Below, in pieces: positions 9,433 through 18,031 of a stretch of DNA of 64,000 bases. The stretch is taken from positions 74,525 to 138,524 of the forward strand of contig CAYNTJ010000006.1 in assembly GCA_964400515.1 (NCBI GenBank). The letters run 5' to 3'. Source of the DNA: JAAYHV01 sp964400515 (lineage in GTDB: Bacteria > Bacillota > Clostridia > Peptostreptococcales > Anaerovoracaceae). Below the pieces are notes generated by a model. It searched no databases. It saw nothing but the letters and a program-made list of their open reading frames with translations, and was not told the origin of the DNA. The translations under genes and the position numbers were made by a program. Positions within the stretch are counted from its first letter, which is position 1. Each line of letters begins with the position of its first letter.

Positions 9433-10320
9433 ATGATGAAAAAGAAGCCAAGGGATATTGCAATTGATATTATTTTTATCATACTTGGTACCGCTGCCGG
9501 AGCATTTGCAACTACTGCAATAATGATACCAAATGGTTTAACCTGCGGAGGACTTACCGGTATTGCGAGACTTTTACAGCAGTATATCGATATAGATTTT
9601 TCAATAATTTTCTATATTTTATGCGGGCTTGTATTTTTGCTGGTAACTTTTTTCCTTGGATTTAAAGAAAGTAAAAAATTGTTATTATTATCCGTCACAT
9701 ATCCCGGGGTTATATTCATATTTGAAAAGTTTGATTTTACACTTTTAGATGAGAAAGATTTGATGCTAGCGGCAATATTTTGTGGTATAATGTTTGGGTT
9801 GAGTTCCGGTCTGGTTTTTTGGAGGGGGTTTGCCTTTGGAAGCACTGATTCAATTGCTCAAATAATCAAAAGGAAATGGTTGCCCTATGTGGATACAAGT
9901 AGAATCCTATTCATAATAGATGCAGCTGTTATTGTCCTTTCGGCCTTTATTTTTGACAGAAATATAGCTCTTTATGCTTTAGTGACCCAATATATATCAA
10001 TGAAATTTATAGATGCTGTTTTATACGGATTGGAGACTAAGCTTGTTCAGCTTAATGTGATTACCAGTATACCTGATGCATTAAAGGCTTTTGTGATAGA
10101 AAATATACAAAGGGGAGTATCAAGTGTTGAGATTACAGGAGAGTATACGGGAATAAGAAGAAAACAATTGGTTATAATGTGTTCTCCAAGGGAAAGCATG
10201 CTTATCAGAAGATTTTTGGCAGTAAATGATCCCCATTCCTTTGTATCGGTTGTTGGTTTAAATTCAGTATGGGGTATGGGAAGAGGCTTTAAAGAAATAG
10301 ATAAAGAAGATACAATTTAA
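9433..10320 (+). CDS. YitT family membrane protein (DUF161/DUF2179)
   Basis: 295 aa with the normal YitT architecture. About five to six hydrophobic segments occupy residues 10-200 (DUF161; AFATTAIMIPNGLTCGGLTGI is the typical first signature). A soluble C-terminal DUF2179 domain follows (about 205-290), including RGVSSVEITGEYTG, the KQLVIMCSPRE strand and DPHSFVSV. It is an inner-membrane protein of unknown biochemical role. It starts directly after the methyltransferase stop (no gap) with AGGGAGG about 11 nt upstream. A second ATG three bases on is an alternative start. Confidence 0.92.
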   Translation: MMKKKPRDIAIDIIFIILGTAAGAFATTAIMIPNGLTCGGLTGIARLLQQYIDIDFSIIFYILCGLVFLLVTFFLGFKESKKLLLLSVTYPGVIFIFEKFDFTLLDEKDLMLAAIFCGIMFGLSSGLVFWRGFAFGSTDSIAQIIKRKWLPYVDTSRILFIIDAAVIVLSAFIFDRNIALYALVTQYISMKFIDAVLYGLETKLVQLNVITSIPDALKAFVIENIQRGVSSVEITGEYTGIRRKQLVIMCSPRESMLIRRFLAVNDPHSFVSVVGLNSVWGMGRGFKEIDKEDTI

Positions 10321-10323
10321 TAT

Positions 10324-10400
10324 GGGGGATTAGCTCAATTGGATAGAGTACCGGCCTTCGAATCCGTAGGTTATGAGTTCGAGTCTCATATCCCCTACCA
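10324..10400 (+). tRNA. tRNA-Arg (anticodon TCG)
   Basis: The acceptor stem GGGGGAT pairs with ATCCCCT (G1-U72 wobble). The T arm is ATGAG TTCGAGT CTCAT and the D loop carries TTGGAT. The anticodon loop CTTCGAA gives TCG, and the CCA end is encoded. The anticodon stem is imperfect: its three central pairs form, but the outer and inner pairs are C-U mismatches. Confidence 0.85.
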
Positions 10401-10401
10401 T

Positions 10402-10424
10402 AAACTCCCGTAAGGGAGTTTTAG
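10402..10424 (+). terminator. Terminator after tRNA-Arg
   Basis: Arms AAACTCCC and GGGAGTTT around GTAA, starting just after the CCA end. The following T-tract is short and interrupted (TAGTTT). Confidence 0.7.
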
Positions 10425-10425
10425 T

Positions 10426-10453
10426 TTGTAATATACTCACCTTGTGATATAAT
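10426..10453 (+). promoter_or_regulatory. Sigma-A promoter for the lipoprotein gene
   Basis: TTGTAA (10426-10431), a 16-nt spacer and TATAAT (10448-10453) preceded by TGTGA, giving an extended -10. It lies 25 nt upstream of the lipoprotein start. Confidence 0.7.
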
Positions 10454-10478
10454 TAAAAAAGAGACGAGAGGAGGGGTT

Positions 10479-11183
10479 ATGAAAAAATATTTTATTTTAA
10501 TGCTTTGCATATTCGCAATGGCTTTTTTTGTATCATGCGAACTGAATTTGGGCGGAGATGAAGGAGATGATTCTCAGGATAATTATTTTAACGAACAAGA
10601 ATCTAGTGAAGAAAACAAAGAAGCCTTTGATTTTAATGAAAGCTACTTGCCTGGTGAGGTAAGCATAAGGGAAATTGAAAATCTAGGATATACTTTAATG
10701 CCTTCTGATGGTGATAATCTATTATATAAATACTATAATCCGTCGGATGGCATAAATGAAATGCAGTTCACATATATTAAAACAAATGAGCTGGGGAGTG
10801 AATCTTTTATTACTACTAATATTAAACTTTTGAATTCCATTGATAATGAACATGAAGAGTTAATTGATAAGATTTATAGCAATGCTGCTGAAAAATCGGA
10901 AATAATCATAAACGAAGGAACAGCCCTAAACAAAAAAGATTCTAGTTTAGGATATTTGGATATAAGAGTCTTAAGGTTGGTTGCGATTGTAGAAAATGGT
11001 AAAACCACCGACAAGAATTATGAAGCAGTTAATGGAGTTTATGTATATACATCTCCGGACTATTTGATAAAAATAGAAAGTAATTTTCTGCCATTGGCTG
11101 ATTCCGACGTTGTAATTGATGCAGCTATAGATTATTCAATGGATATTGCATATAGTTATCAAAATAAAGTTAGTAGCTATTAA
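10479..11183 (+). CDS. Uncharacterised lipoprotein
   Basis: 234 aa. The N-terminus is a lipoprotein signal: two lysines, a hydrophobic core, then FFVSC with the lipidated cysteine at about residue 20. An acidic, asparagine- and glutamate-rich linker follows (roughly 22-50), then a soluble domain. The mature protein should be anchored to the outer face of the membrane. I do not recognise the domain. GAGAGGAGG lies just upstream of the ATG, and its own promoter precedes it. Aminopeptidase P follows about 50 nt later and may be cotranscribed, with TATAAT-like boxes at 11193 and 11203 as possible separate starts. Confidence 0.75.
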   Translation: MKKYFILMLCIFAMAFFVSCELNLGGDEGDDSQDNYFNEQESSEENKEAFDFNESYLPGEVSIREIENLGYTLMPSDGDNLLYKYYNPSDGINEMQFTYIKTNELGSESFITTNIKLLNSIDNEHEELIDKIYSNAAEKSEIIINEGTALNKKDSSLGYLDIRVLRLVAIVENGKTTDKNYEAVNGVYVYTSPDYLIKIESNFLPLADSDVVIDAAIDYSMDIAYSYQNKVSSY

Positions 11184-11236
11184 AAAAAATACTATAATGT
11201 GTTATAATAATCTAGTATGTTTTGAAAGGAATTTAA

Positions 11237-13102
11237 ATGGATAACACAATTATTAATGACAGAATAAAAAAACTAAGAAATAAAATGAAAGAAAATGGGA
11301 TTGCATTGTATATGCTGACAACCATGGATTTTCACATGTCAGAAATACCCAGTGAATATTTTAAGACATTGGAATACATATCAGGATTTACCGGTTCTGA
11401 AGGTAAAATGATAATAACAGAGAATCATGCCCATCTTTGGACCGATGGAAGATATGCTTTACAGTCAAAAAAAGAACTGGAAGGCACTGATATATATGTT
11501 CATATATATAGTGATGTTAATGATGAGCTCAGAAAATTAACGGATTTTTTTAATTTGAGCGGTGACAAAATGTTTTATGATGCCATAGAAGAAGCTCCTA
11601 CGGATAAGGTGATTTTAACCAGCAATGAATATATTATTGGCTGTGATGGAAGGACTTTTTCAGAAGAGCTTATGCAGGCAATCAAAGAGAGCATGCATAT
11701 AGCCTATGAGTCCGGAATTGTTAAAATAAGAACGGATTTGGATTTGGTGGGAGAAATTTGGAATAACAGACCTAAATTCCCAAGGGGCAGAATTTATAAA
11801 TTAAATGAAAACATAGTTGGAGAAAATTCCATAGAAAAGATTACAAGGATAAAAGAAAAGTTTAGCTTGAGCAATAATGATATCGGTTATGTATGTAGCA
11901 CCTTGGATGATATTGCATGGCTTTTGAATTTAAGGGGTAATGATATAGATTGCAGCCCGTTGTTTTTATCTTATCTTTATATAGGCGCTGAACTAAATGA
12001 AATATATCTTTTCGTAGATAAAGAAAAATTTGAAGAAGGGATTCATTTGTATTTGGATGAGATAGGTGTTAAAGTCAAAAAATATGATGAATTCTATAAT
12101 TTTTTGGAAGAGGTAGATGCAAAATATATAGCAATTGATCCGGCAAAAAGTAATGCTGCCATAATTGACACCTTGGAAAACAGAAAAGATGTTGAAATTT
12201 TGGAAATTGACGGATTAATTGAAAATGAAAAGGCCATAAAAAATCAAGTTGAAATAGAGAATTTGAGAAGAATTAATAAATTGGATGCAGTTGCCATGAT
12301 CAGGTTTATAAAATGGATAAAGGAGAACGTGGGGAAGGTTTCCATTACGGAAATTTCTGCTGCTGATTATTTGGAGCTGCTTAGAAAAGCCCAGGGCTCA
12401 TATGAATTGAGCTTTGAAACCATATGTGCCTACGGACCTAATGGGGCAATTATACATTATACTGCGGATTCTAAATCGAACAGTGAAATAGAAAAAGATA
12501 ATTTCTTGTTAGTTGATTCGGGGGGCCATTATATGGGAGGAACTACGGATATAACAAGAACCATTGCCTTGGGAGAAGTTTCTAAGGGGATGAAAGCAGA
12601 TTACACAAAAATACTTGCGGGACATTTGGAACTTGCAATGGCCAAATTCCCCTTGGGAGTTACAGCGGCGGAGCTTGATATATATGCAAGAGCTCCTTTG
12701 TGGAAGCATGGTATAGACTATGATCATGGAACAGGCCACGGAATAGGTTATATGCTGAATGTTCATGAGGGACCTCAAAACATTAATTTCAGAAGAAGCA
12801 GAAATTCCGTGTTGATGCTACCGGGTATGGTAACATCAAATGAACCGGGTATTTACATAGAAGGTCATTATGGTATAAGACATGAAAATGATATTTTATG
12901 TATCAAAGAAAGCAACGGATATTTAGGGTTTGAGAATTTGACATTGGTACCTTTTGATTTGGATGCAGTTGATACGAATTATCTTACAAAGAACCAATTA
13001 TTGGAATTGAACAGTTATCACAAAAGAGTTTATGAAGAAATATCTCCTTTTCTTGAAGAAGAGGAAAAATTATGGTTAATGAAGGCCACAAGGGAGATAT
13101 AG
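11237..13102 (+). CDS. pepP: Xaa-Pro aminopeptidase (aminopeptidase P, M24B)
   Basis: Cytosolic metallopeptidase that removes an N-terminal residue preceding proline. At 621 aa this is the long, three-domain form: two creatinase-like N-terminal domains (about 1-150 and 160-320), then a pita-bread M24 domain (about 325-560) and a C-terminal extension. Metal ligands are visible in order: LVDSGGHYMGGTTDITRT (two aspartates), GTGHGIG (histidine), TSNEPGIYIEGH (glutamate) and RHEND (glutamate). AAGGAA upstream of the ATG serves as ribosome binding site. The acyl-CoA synthetase gene starts 12 nt downstream. Confidence 0.94.
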   Translation: MDNTIINDRIKKLRNKMKENGIALYMLTTMDFHMSEIPSEYFKTLEYISGFTGSEGKMIITENHAHLWTDGRYALQSKKELEGTDIYVHIYSDVNDELRKLTDFFNLSGDKMFYDAIEEAPTDKVILTSNEYIIGCDGRTFSEELMQAIKESMHIAYESGIVKIRTDLDLVGEIWNNRPKFPRGRIYKLNENIVGENSIEKITRIKEKFSLSNNDIGYVCSTLDDIAWLLNLRGNDIDCSPLFLSYLYIGAELNEIYLFVDKEKFEEGIHLYLDEIGVKVKKYDEFYNFLEEVDAKYIAIDPAKSNAAIIDTLENRKDVEILEIDGLIENEKAIKNQVEIENLRRINKLDAVAMIRFIKWIKENVGKVSITEISAADYLELLRKAQGSYELSFETICAYGPNGAIIHYTADSKSNSEIEKDNFLLVDSGGHYMGGTTDITRTIALGEVSKGMKADYTKILAGHLELAMAKFPLGVTAAELDIYARAPLWKHGIDYDHGTGHGIGYMLNVHEGPQNINFRRSRNSVLMLPGMVTSNEPGIYIEGHYGIRHENDILCIKESNGYLGFENLTLVPFDLDAVDTNYLTKNQLLELNSYHKRVYEEISPFLEEEEKLWLMKATREI

Positions 13103-13114
13103 GACGGAGAGGTT

Positions 13115-14837
13115 ATGAATAAAAAACCATTTGAACAGGAACACGAAAACATGAAAGTTATGTTACAGAGGGTTTCGGAAGTTTATCCTGATAATATAGC
13201 TTTTGTTGTAAAAAAACATGAAAAGAAAAAAGCCATCTATGAGAATCATACATACAACATGCTTTTTGAAGATACCAAGGCTTTGGGAACAGTTCTTTTA
13301 TCCAAGGGCTATGGTGATGGAAGGTTTGCAATAATGGGAGAAAACAGTTATCCTTGGATAATGACATTTTTTTCCGTAGTAAACGGAGTCGGTGTTGCAA
13401 TACCCATTGACAGAGCTATGCAAATTGATGAAGTTGAAAGCTGCTTAAATAGAAGCAAGGCAAATGTGTATTTTTTTGATAAAAAGGCATTACCTATAGC
13501 AGAGCAGGTATGTAACAGAGATAACACGGAAGTCAAAATGTTTGTTGGCTTGGATTTTAAACCTGAATTTGGATTTTCATTGGAAGAACTTCAAAAAGAA
13601 GGGGAGACTTTAATAGGAAAAGGCGACAAAAGTTATGATGAAAGGGAAATAGATAATGACAAAATGTCAGTTATGGTTTTCACATCCGGTACCACTGCTA
13701 AATCCAAAGCCGTTATGCTTTCCCATAGAAATATAACGAGTAATATATATGGAATGGCCGGCTTTGAAAAGATGTATGAAGATGATGTTAATATGGCCTT
13801 TTTACCTTTTCATCATGTTTTTGGACTGACAGGACTGATGGTAATGATAACATATGGCGCAAAAAATGTATTTTGTGACGGGCTGAAGTATTTCCAAACG
13901 AATCTAAAGGAATATAAAGTTACGGTGTTCATGAGTGTGCCTTTACTGCTGGAAACGCTGTATAAACGTTTGTACAAGGAAATTGAAAAGCAGGGGAAAG
14001 CCAAAGTTGTAAAGAGGGCTTTAAAGCTATGTAACGCAACAGAAAAAATAGGTATAGATATTAGAAGGAAGGTATTCAAAAGTATACTGGACCAATTGGG
14101 GGGGGAATATAAGGTTTATAATAAGCGGGGCAGCTCCTTTTGATCCTGAAGTTGAGCAGGGCCTTTCGGATTTTGGAATTTTAGTTGTAAACGGATATGG
14201 ATTGACAGAAATGTCCCCTGTAATAGCTTCAGAAAGCCATATTTACAGAAGGCCCGGAACAGTTGGTATGGTTTTGCCAAATGTTCAAGCCAAATTAAAG
14301 GATATAAATGAAGATGGAATAGGTGAAGTTTTGGCAAAAGGACCCAATGTTATGCTTGGATATTATGAAGACCCTGAAGCCACATCAAAGGTCATAGAAG
14401 ATGGTTGGTATCATACCGGTGATTTGGGATATTTTGATAAAGATGGATACCTTTGGCTAAGCGGAAGAAAAAAGAATGTGATTGTCCTTAAAAGCGGCAA
14501 GAATGTATTCCCTGAAGAGCTGGAGCAACTATTAAATAAATTGTATTATGTTTCCGAAAGTATGGTTTTCCCTTTGGAAAAGCATAATGAATTTGTAATA
14601 TGGGCTAAAATTGTATATAAAGAAGAATACCTTGATGAAAATGACTTGGATATAAAGCAGTTTAAAAAGGTTGTTGCAAAGGATCTTGATAAGATTAACA
14701 AAACATTACCCCATTACAAGCATATAAAAAAGCATTTTTTGTCCACTAGACCTACAATAAAGACAACGACTGCAAAGACAAAAAGAAATGAAGAAATAAA
14801 AGCAATTAGAGAAGAATTAAATCAATTGGAGGGTTGA
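13115..14837 (+). pseudogene. AMP-forming acyl-CoA synthetase (long-chain fatty acid-CoA ligase-like), frameshifted
   Basis: Adenylate-forming enzyme that would activate a fatty or other carboxylic acid with ATP and coenzyme A. The first part carries the ATP-binding loop VFTSGTTAKSKAVMLSHRN (about residue 190) and the FLPFHHVFGLTG segment. It runs out of frame after LDQLGG at the run of eight G residues (14098-14105). The other half continues one frame over with FIISGAAPFDPEVEQGL, NGYGLTEMSP, HTGDLGYFDKDGYLWLSGR and a C-terminal lysine region. Seven G residues instead of eight would give one uninterrupted protein of about 573 aa. No residue is missing otherwise. It may be a sequencing error, a phase-variable tract or a new pseudogene. 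Confidence 0.9.
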
Positions 14838-14841
14838 ATGC

Positions 14842-15789
14842 GTGTCTGAAATTATTATATATTTAACATTCCTGTTGGGCTTGATTTTGGTTGTTAAGGG
14901 CGGAGACTATTTTGTAGATGCATCAACATGTATAGCGAAGGCTTTAAGGGTACCAACATTTATAATTGGGGCTACAATAGTTAGTATAGCCACAACTTTA
15001 CCGGAGGTTTTGGTATCCGTTATAGCTGCAGCAGATGGAAAAACAGAGATGGCAGTGGGAAATGCTGTGGGCTCTGTAATAGCTAATACGGGGCTTATAA
15101 TGTCTTTAGCTTTGGTTTTTATGTCGATTGAAGCCAAGAGAATACACTTTATGAACAGAGGGATATTATTGATAGCTGCTGCCGCAGTTTTATATCTCGC
15201 ATGTGACGGTGGGGAATTGTCTATACCCGGAGCATTGATTCTTTTAGTGATATGTGGTCTTTATATATTTGAAAACATCAGAGCTACGAAAAAACACAGA
15301 GAACCTGAATGTGATTGCTCTATTGAGTTCGATAAAAACGGAAAGATAAAATATGCATTGATGTTTATAGGGGGAGCAGCGGGAATTATAATTGGCTCAA
15401 GATTGCTTGTTTCAAGCGGATCTGAAATTGCTATGATGTTTAATGTTTCTGAAAGAGTTATTGCTGTCACTATAGTGGCAGTGGGAACATCACTGCCGGA
15501 ACTGGTAACTACGGTAAGTGCTATAGTTAAGAAGGAGGCAGGATTATCAATAGGTAACATAATTGGTGCAAATATTATTGATTTGACGCTGATTTTGCCA
15601 ATTTGTTCGGTGGTTTCCGGAGAGAAGCTTCCGGTTGGCCCGGGGACAATAAACATTGATTTGCCCGCCGCACTTATATTGACATTAATGGCGATGATTC
15701 CCATATTCGTAAAAGAAAGGGGTTATACCCTGCAGGGAATATTGATGTTTGTGGGTTATATTTTTTATTTGACCTTAGCTGTAGTCTGA
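14842..15789 (+). CDS. Calcium/sodium antiporter (CaCA family, YrbG-like)
   Basis: 315 aa membrane exchanger with the internal duplication of the CaCA superfamily. Alpha-repeat 1 reads TIVSIATTLPEVLVSVIAA with NAVGSVIANTGLI (about 50-90). Alpha-repeat 2 reads IVAVGTSLPELVTTVSAI with NIIGANIIDLTLI (about 210-250). About ten hydrophobic segments are split by an acidic/cysteine loop near residue 150. The start is GTG at 14842, chosen for the GGAGGG site 8 nt before it; the ATG four bases upstream is in another frame. It follows the acyl-CoA synthetase by 4 nt. Its last 15 nt overlap the 3' end of the convergent exonuclease gene. Confidence 0.9.
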   Translation: MSEIIIYLTFLLGLILVVKGGDYFVDASTCIAKALRVPTFIIGATIVSIATTLPEVLVSVIAAADGKTEMAVGNAVGSVIANTGLIMSLALVFMSIEAKRIHFMNRGILLIAAAAVLYLACDGGELSIPGALILLVICGLYIFENIRATKKHREPECDCSIEFDKNGKIKYALMFIGGAAGIIIGSRLLVSSGSEIAMMFNVSERVIAVTIVAVGTSLPELVTTVSAIVKKEAGLSIGNIIGANIIDLTLILPICSVVSGEKLPVGPGTINIDLPAALILTLMAMIPIFVKERGYTLQGILMFVGYIFYLTLAVV

Positions 15790-16758
15790 TAAGATTTTTT
15801 CAATAACGAGCATGGAGAAAAGATTGATTTCTCTATGCTTTTTTAGTTCTTCCTCTTCTACGATAAGGTAACCATTTATTAAGGGCAATTCCCCACTATT
15901 GTTTTCTATAAAACCGGCATCCAAATATTTACCATTCTTTTCTTGGAAGGTAGGAATCAGTATTTCAAAGATTCCTTCCGTTTCATCAAAATGGGCTTCA
16001 TAATTATATGAAAAGTTTCCAAAGGTATCAATTGAAAGGGGAGAATGATATTGCTTACCTGATATTTTCAAGTATCCCTTAATCAATCGAGGCTTTACAT
16101 AAAGATTCATAAACGGAAAACCGTTATCGTACATTGCATTGTGGAAATCACAAAATTTAATCAAAGGTAACAGTTTATAAAGCTGAATTACATCCTCTCT
16201 ATTATGGGTAAGAATTAAATCCTCGGTTTTTTTATCCTTTGTTTTCACATAAGTTTTATATAGCTCGGCGCTTTTTCCACCATCTATGGTATCATATCTG
16301 TCCTTATCAATTCCCATAAAAGCTTCCATGGATTTTTGACTTAAACTACCCGTAAGACTTTTTAGAGTCGAATGGTTTCTAAAAATCTTATAAAGATCCA
16401 TATTATAGTATTCAAGGTTAGTAGTTTTAAAATATTTTTTCATTTTAATTTTGAAAAAGGGAATATCAAAACCATCCCCATTGTAGGTCATTAGAAAATC
16501 AACCTTCTTATCATTTAAATAGTTTAATGTTTCTTCAATAATCTTTGCTTCTTCCTTTGGCTCTTCAGCTAAAAATTGTGTTACTAAGGCTTTATCGTTT
16601 TCGATGGTCAAAACAGCCGTTAAAACAATTTTATCCCAGTTGAAATTTAGACCTGTTGTTTCAATGTCAAAAACGCAGCATTTTTTACCTAAAAAATATG
16701 AAGCAATTATTTTGCTGTCATAGATATTCAAATTTTCTGTGGTTACAATTTTTTTCAT
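15775..16758 (-). CDS. RNase H-like 3'-5' exonuclease domain protein (YprB-like)
   Basis: 327 aa. Residues about 25-220 form a DEDD-type exonuclease fold: CVFDIETTGLNF supplies the first D and E, MTYNGDGFDIPFF the next aspartate, and LTHNREDVIQLYKL the last acidic site with its histidine. This is the YprB/RNase_H_2 family. The C-terminal 110 residues are not recognised. It is a predicted cytosolic nucleic-acid exonuclease with unknown substrate. A candidate small RNA or attenuated leader (16776-16864) lies directly upstream, so this gene may depend on read-through or its own weak promoter. The stop overlaps the antiporter 3' end. Confidence 0.85.
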   Translation of the reverse strand: MKKIVTTENLNIYDSKIIASYFLGKKCCVFDIETTGLNFNWDKIVLTAVLTIENDKALVTQFLAEEPKEEAKIIEETLNYLNDKKVDFLMTYNGDGFDIPFFKIKMKKYFKTTNLEYYNMDLYKIFRNHSTLKSLTGSLSQKSMEAFMGIDKDRYDTIDGGKSAELYKTYVKTKDKKTEDLILTHNREDVIQLYKLLPLIKFCDFHNAMYDNGFPFMNLYVKPRLIKGYLKISGKQYHSPLSIDTFGNFSYNYEAHFDETEGIFEILIPTFQEKNGKYLDAGFIENNSGELPLINGYLIVEEEELKKHREINLFSMLVIEKILSDYS

Positions 16759-16775
16759 CTTTACTCCTATTAAAT

Positions 16776-16864
16776 AGCAAAATAGACCGCAGGGGAGCGG
16801 TCTATTTTGTAAAAGGGTATTGGGACTAGAGATTAATGAGATTATCAGGGGGGATAACCTCTAG
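16776..16864 (-). ncRNA. Candidate small RNA (or transcription-attenuated leader) with two C-rich loops
   Basis: On the minus strand a consensus promoter is followed by a transcript of about 87 nt that begins near 16862. Its 5' end folds as GAGGUUAUC-CCCCCU-GAUAAUCUC (nine pairs, one G-U). A second option pairs CUAGAG with CUCUAG. The transcript ends in a 12-bp hairpin, AAAAUAGACCGC with GCGGUCUAUUUU, whose loop is UCCCCU. No ORF of any length fits. It lies between ychF and the exonuclease gene. C-rich single-stranded loops that can pair with ribosome binding sites are known in Gram-positive regulators such as RsaE/RoxS; whether this one acts similarly is inference. Confidence 0.55.
16779..16808 (-). 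terminator. Terminator hairpin of the ychF/sRNA unit
   Basis: Perfect 12-bp arms AAAATAGACCGC and GCGGTCTATTTT around six bases. The stem base supplies the U-rich tail on either strand. It sits just upstream of the exonuclease gene on the minus strand. Confidence 0.75.
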
Positions 16865-16868
16865 ACTA

Positions 16869-16897
16869 ATTATACCTAAGCATTGGCTTAAATGCAA
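16869..16897 (-). promoter_or_regulatory. Sigma-A promoter for the candidate small RNA
   Basis: On the minus strand TTGCAT (16897-16892), a 17-nt spacer and TATAAT (16874-16869). It lies within the 180-nt gap after ychF and points at the hairpin-terminator unit and the exonuclease gene. Confidence 0.7.
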
Positions 16898-16937
16898 GGA
16901 TAAATTAGATAAATGTTAAAAAAATGTTAATCTCTTT

Positions 16938-18029
16938 TTATACATTAAAAAGGAAATGGATTACATCTCCGTCCTTTACAATGTATTCTTTACCCTCTGA
17001 ACGTATAAGACCTTTTTCCCTTGCTTTGGCTAAATTGCCTTCACACTCCAACAAATTATCATAAGAAATTGTTTCTGCTCTGATAAAGCCTTTTTCAAAA
17101 TCTGTGTGGATTTTACCGGCAGCTTGGGGTGCTTTAGTACCTCTTTTTATTGTCCAAGCCCTTACCTCCGGTTCTCCTGCTGTTATATATGATATCAAAT
17201 CAAGGAGAGAATAAGAGGCTTTTATAAGCTTTTCTAAGCCGGATTCCTTTATACCCAATTCGTCTAAAAACATTTCCCTTTCATCGTCTGATAGCTCTGC
17301 CATTTCTGCTTCTATTTCCGCACAAACAACTACCACTTCGGCTTTTTCTTTTTTTGCAAATTCTCTTACCATTGAAATGTAAGGATTGTCTTCCTTTGCA
17401 ATATCTTTTTCGGATACATTTGTTACATATATTATTGGCTTTGATGATAACAGATTAAGGGATTCGACATATTCCCTTGTCTCTTCATCTGAATCCATGG
17501 CTCTGGCAGAATTGCCCTGACCTAAAAACTCTATAACATCATCGATTATATCCAATTCTCTTTTTACTGATTTATCCCCTTTAAGGTTTTTGGAAAGACG
17601 AGACTTGGTTCTTTCCAATATTTCGAGATCTGATAATATTAGCTCTGTATTGATTGTCTCAATATCAGAAATAGGGTTAATGACACCATCTACATGTACT
17701 ATGTTTTCATTTTCAAAACACCTTACAACATGAATAATGGCAGAAACCTCCCTTATATGTCCCAAAAACTTGTTGCCTAAGCCTTCTCCCTTTGAGGCAC
17801 CCTTTACAAGACCTGCGATATCGCAAAATTCAATGGTTGTATATATTGTTTTTTTTGAGTTATATATTTCATGTAGTACCTTTAATCTTTTGTCAGGAAC
17901 CGTAACAACTCCGATGTTTGGTTCTATTGTGCAAAACGGATAATTTGCAGCTTCTGCGCCGGCCTTTGTTATGGCATTAAATAATGTACTCTTGCCAACA
18001 TTTGGCAAACCAACTATTCCTAATTTCAT
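16938..18029 (-). CDS. ychF: Redox-regulated ATPase YchF (Obg-like GTPase family)
   Basis: 363 aa, the usual YchF length. The P-loop reads GLPNVGKST at residues 6-14, followed by the switch region NYPFCTIEPNIGVV. DIAGLVKGASKGEGLGNKFL supplies G3. In place of the GTPase NKxD motif the protein has YVTNVSE, the change associated with ATP preference in this family. A coiled-coil insertion lies around 130-210, and the C-terminal TGS domain ends with KDGDVIHFLFNV. It is a ribosome-associated translation factor. It lies 2 nt after lgt and is probably cotranscribed with it. Confidence 0.96.
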   Translation of the reverse strand: MKLGIVGLPNVGKSTLFNAITKAGAEAANYPFCTIEPNIGVVTVPDKRLKVLHEIYNSKKTIYTTIEFCDIAGLVKGASKGEGLGNKFLGHIREVSAIIHVVRCFENENIVHVDGVINPISDIETINTELILSDLEILERTKSRLSKNLKGDKSVKRELDIIDDVIEFLGQGNSARAMDSDEETREYVESLNLLSSKPIIYVTNVSEKDIAKEDNPYISMVREFAKKEKAEVVVVCAEIEAEMAELSDDEREMFLDELGIKESGLEKLIKASYSLLDLISYITAGEPEVRAWTIKRGTKAPQAAGKIHTDFEKGFIRAETISYDNLLECEGNLAKAREKGLIRSEGKEYIVKDGDVIHFLFNV

Positions 18030-18031
18030 AT

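Noticed and set aside
10347..10365. tRNA at 10324 read as tRNA-Glu (TTC)
   Set aside because: Placing TTC in the anticodon position would put C at position 33 instead of the invariant U and break all stem pairs; TCG fits the 7-nt loop.
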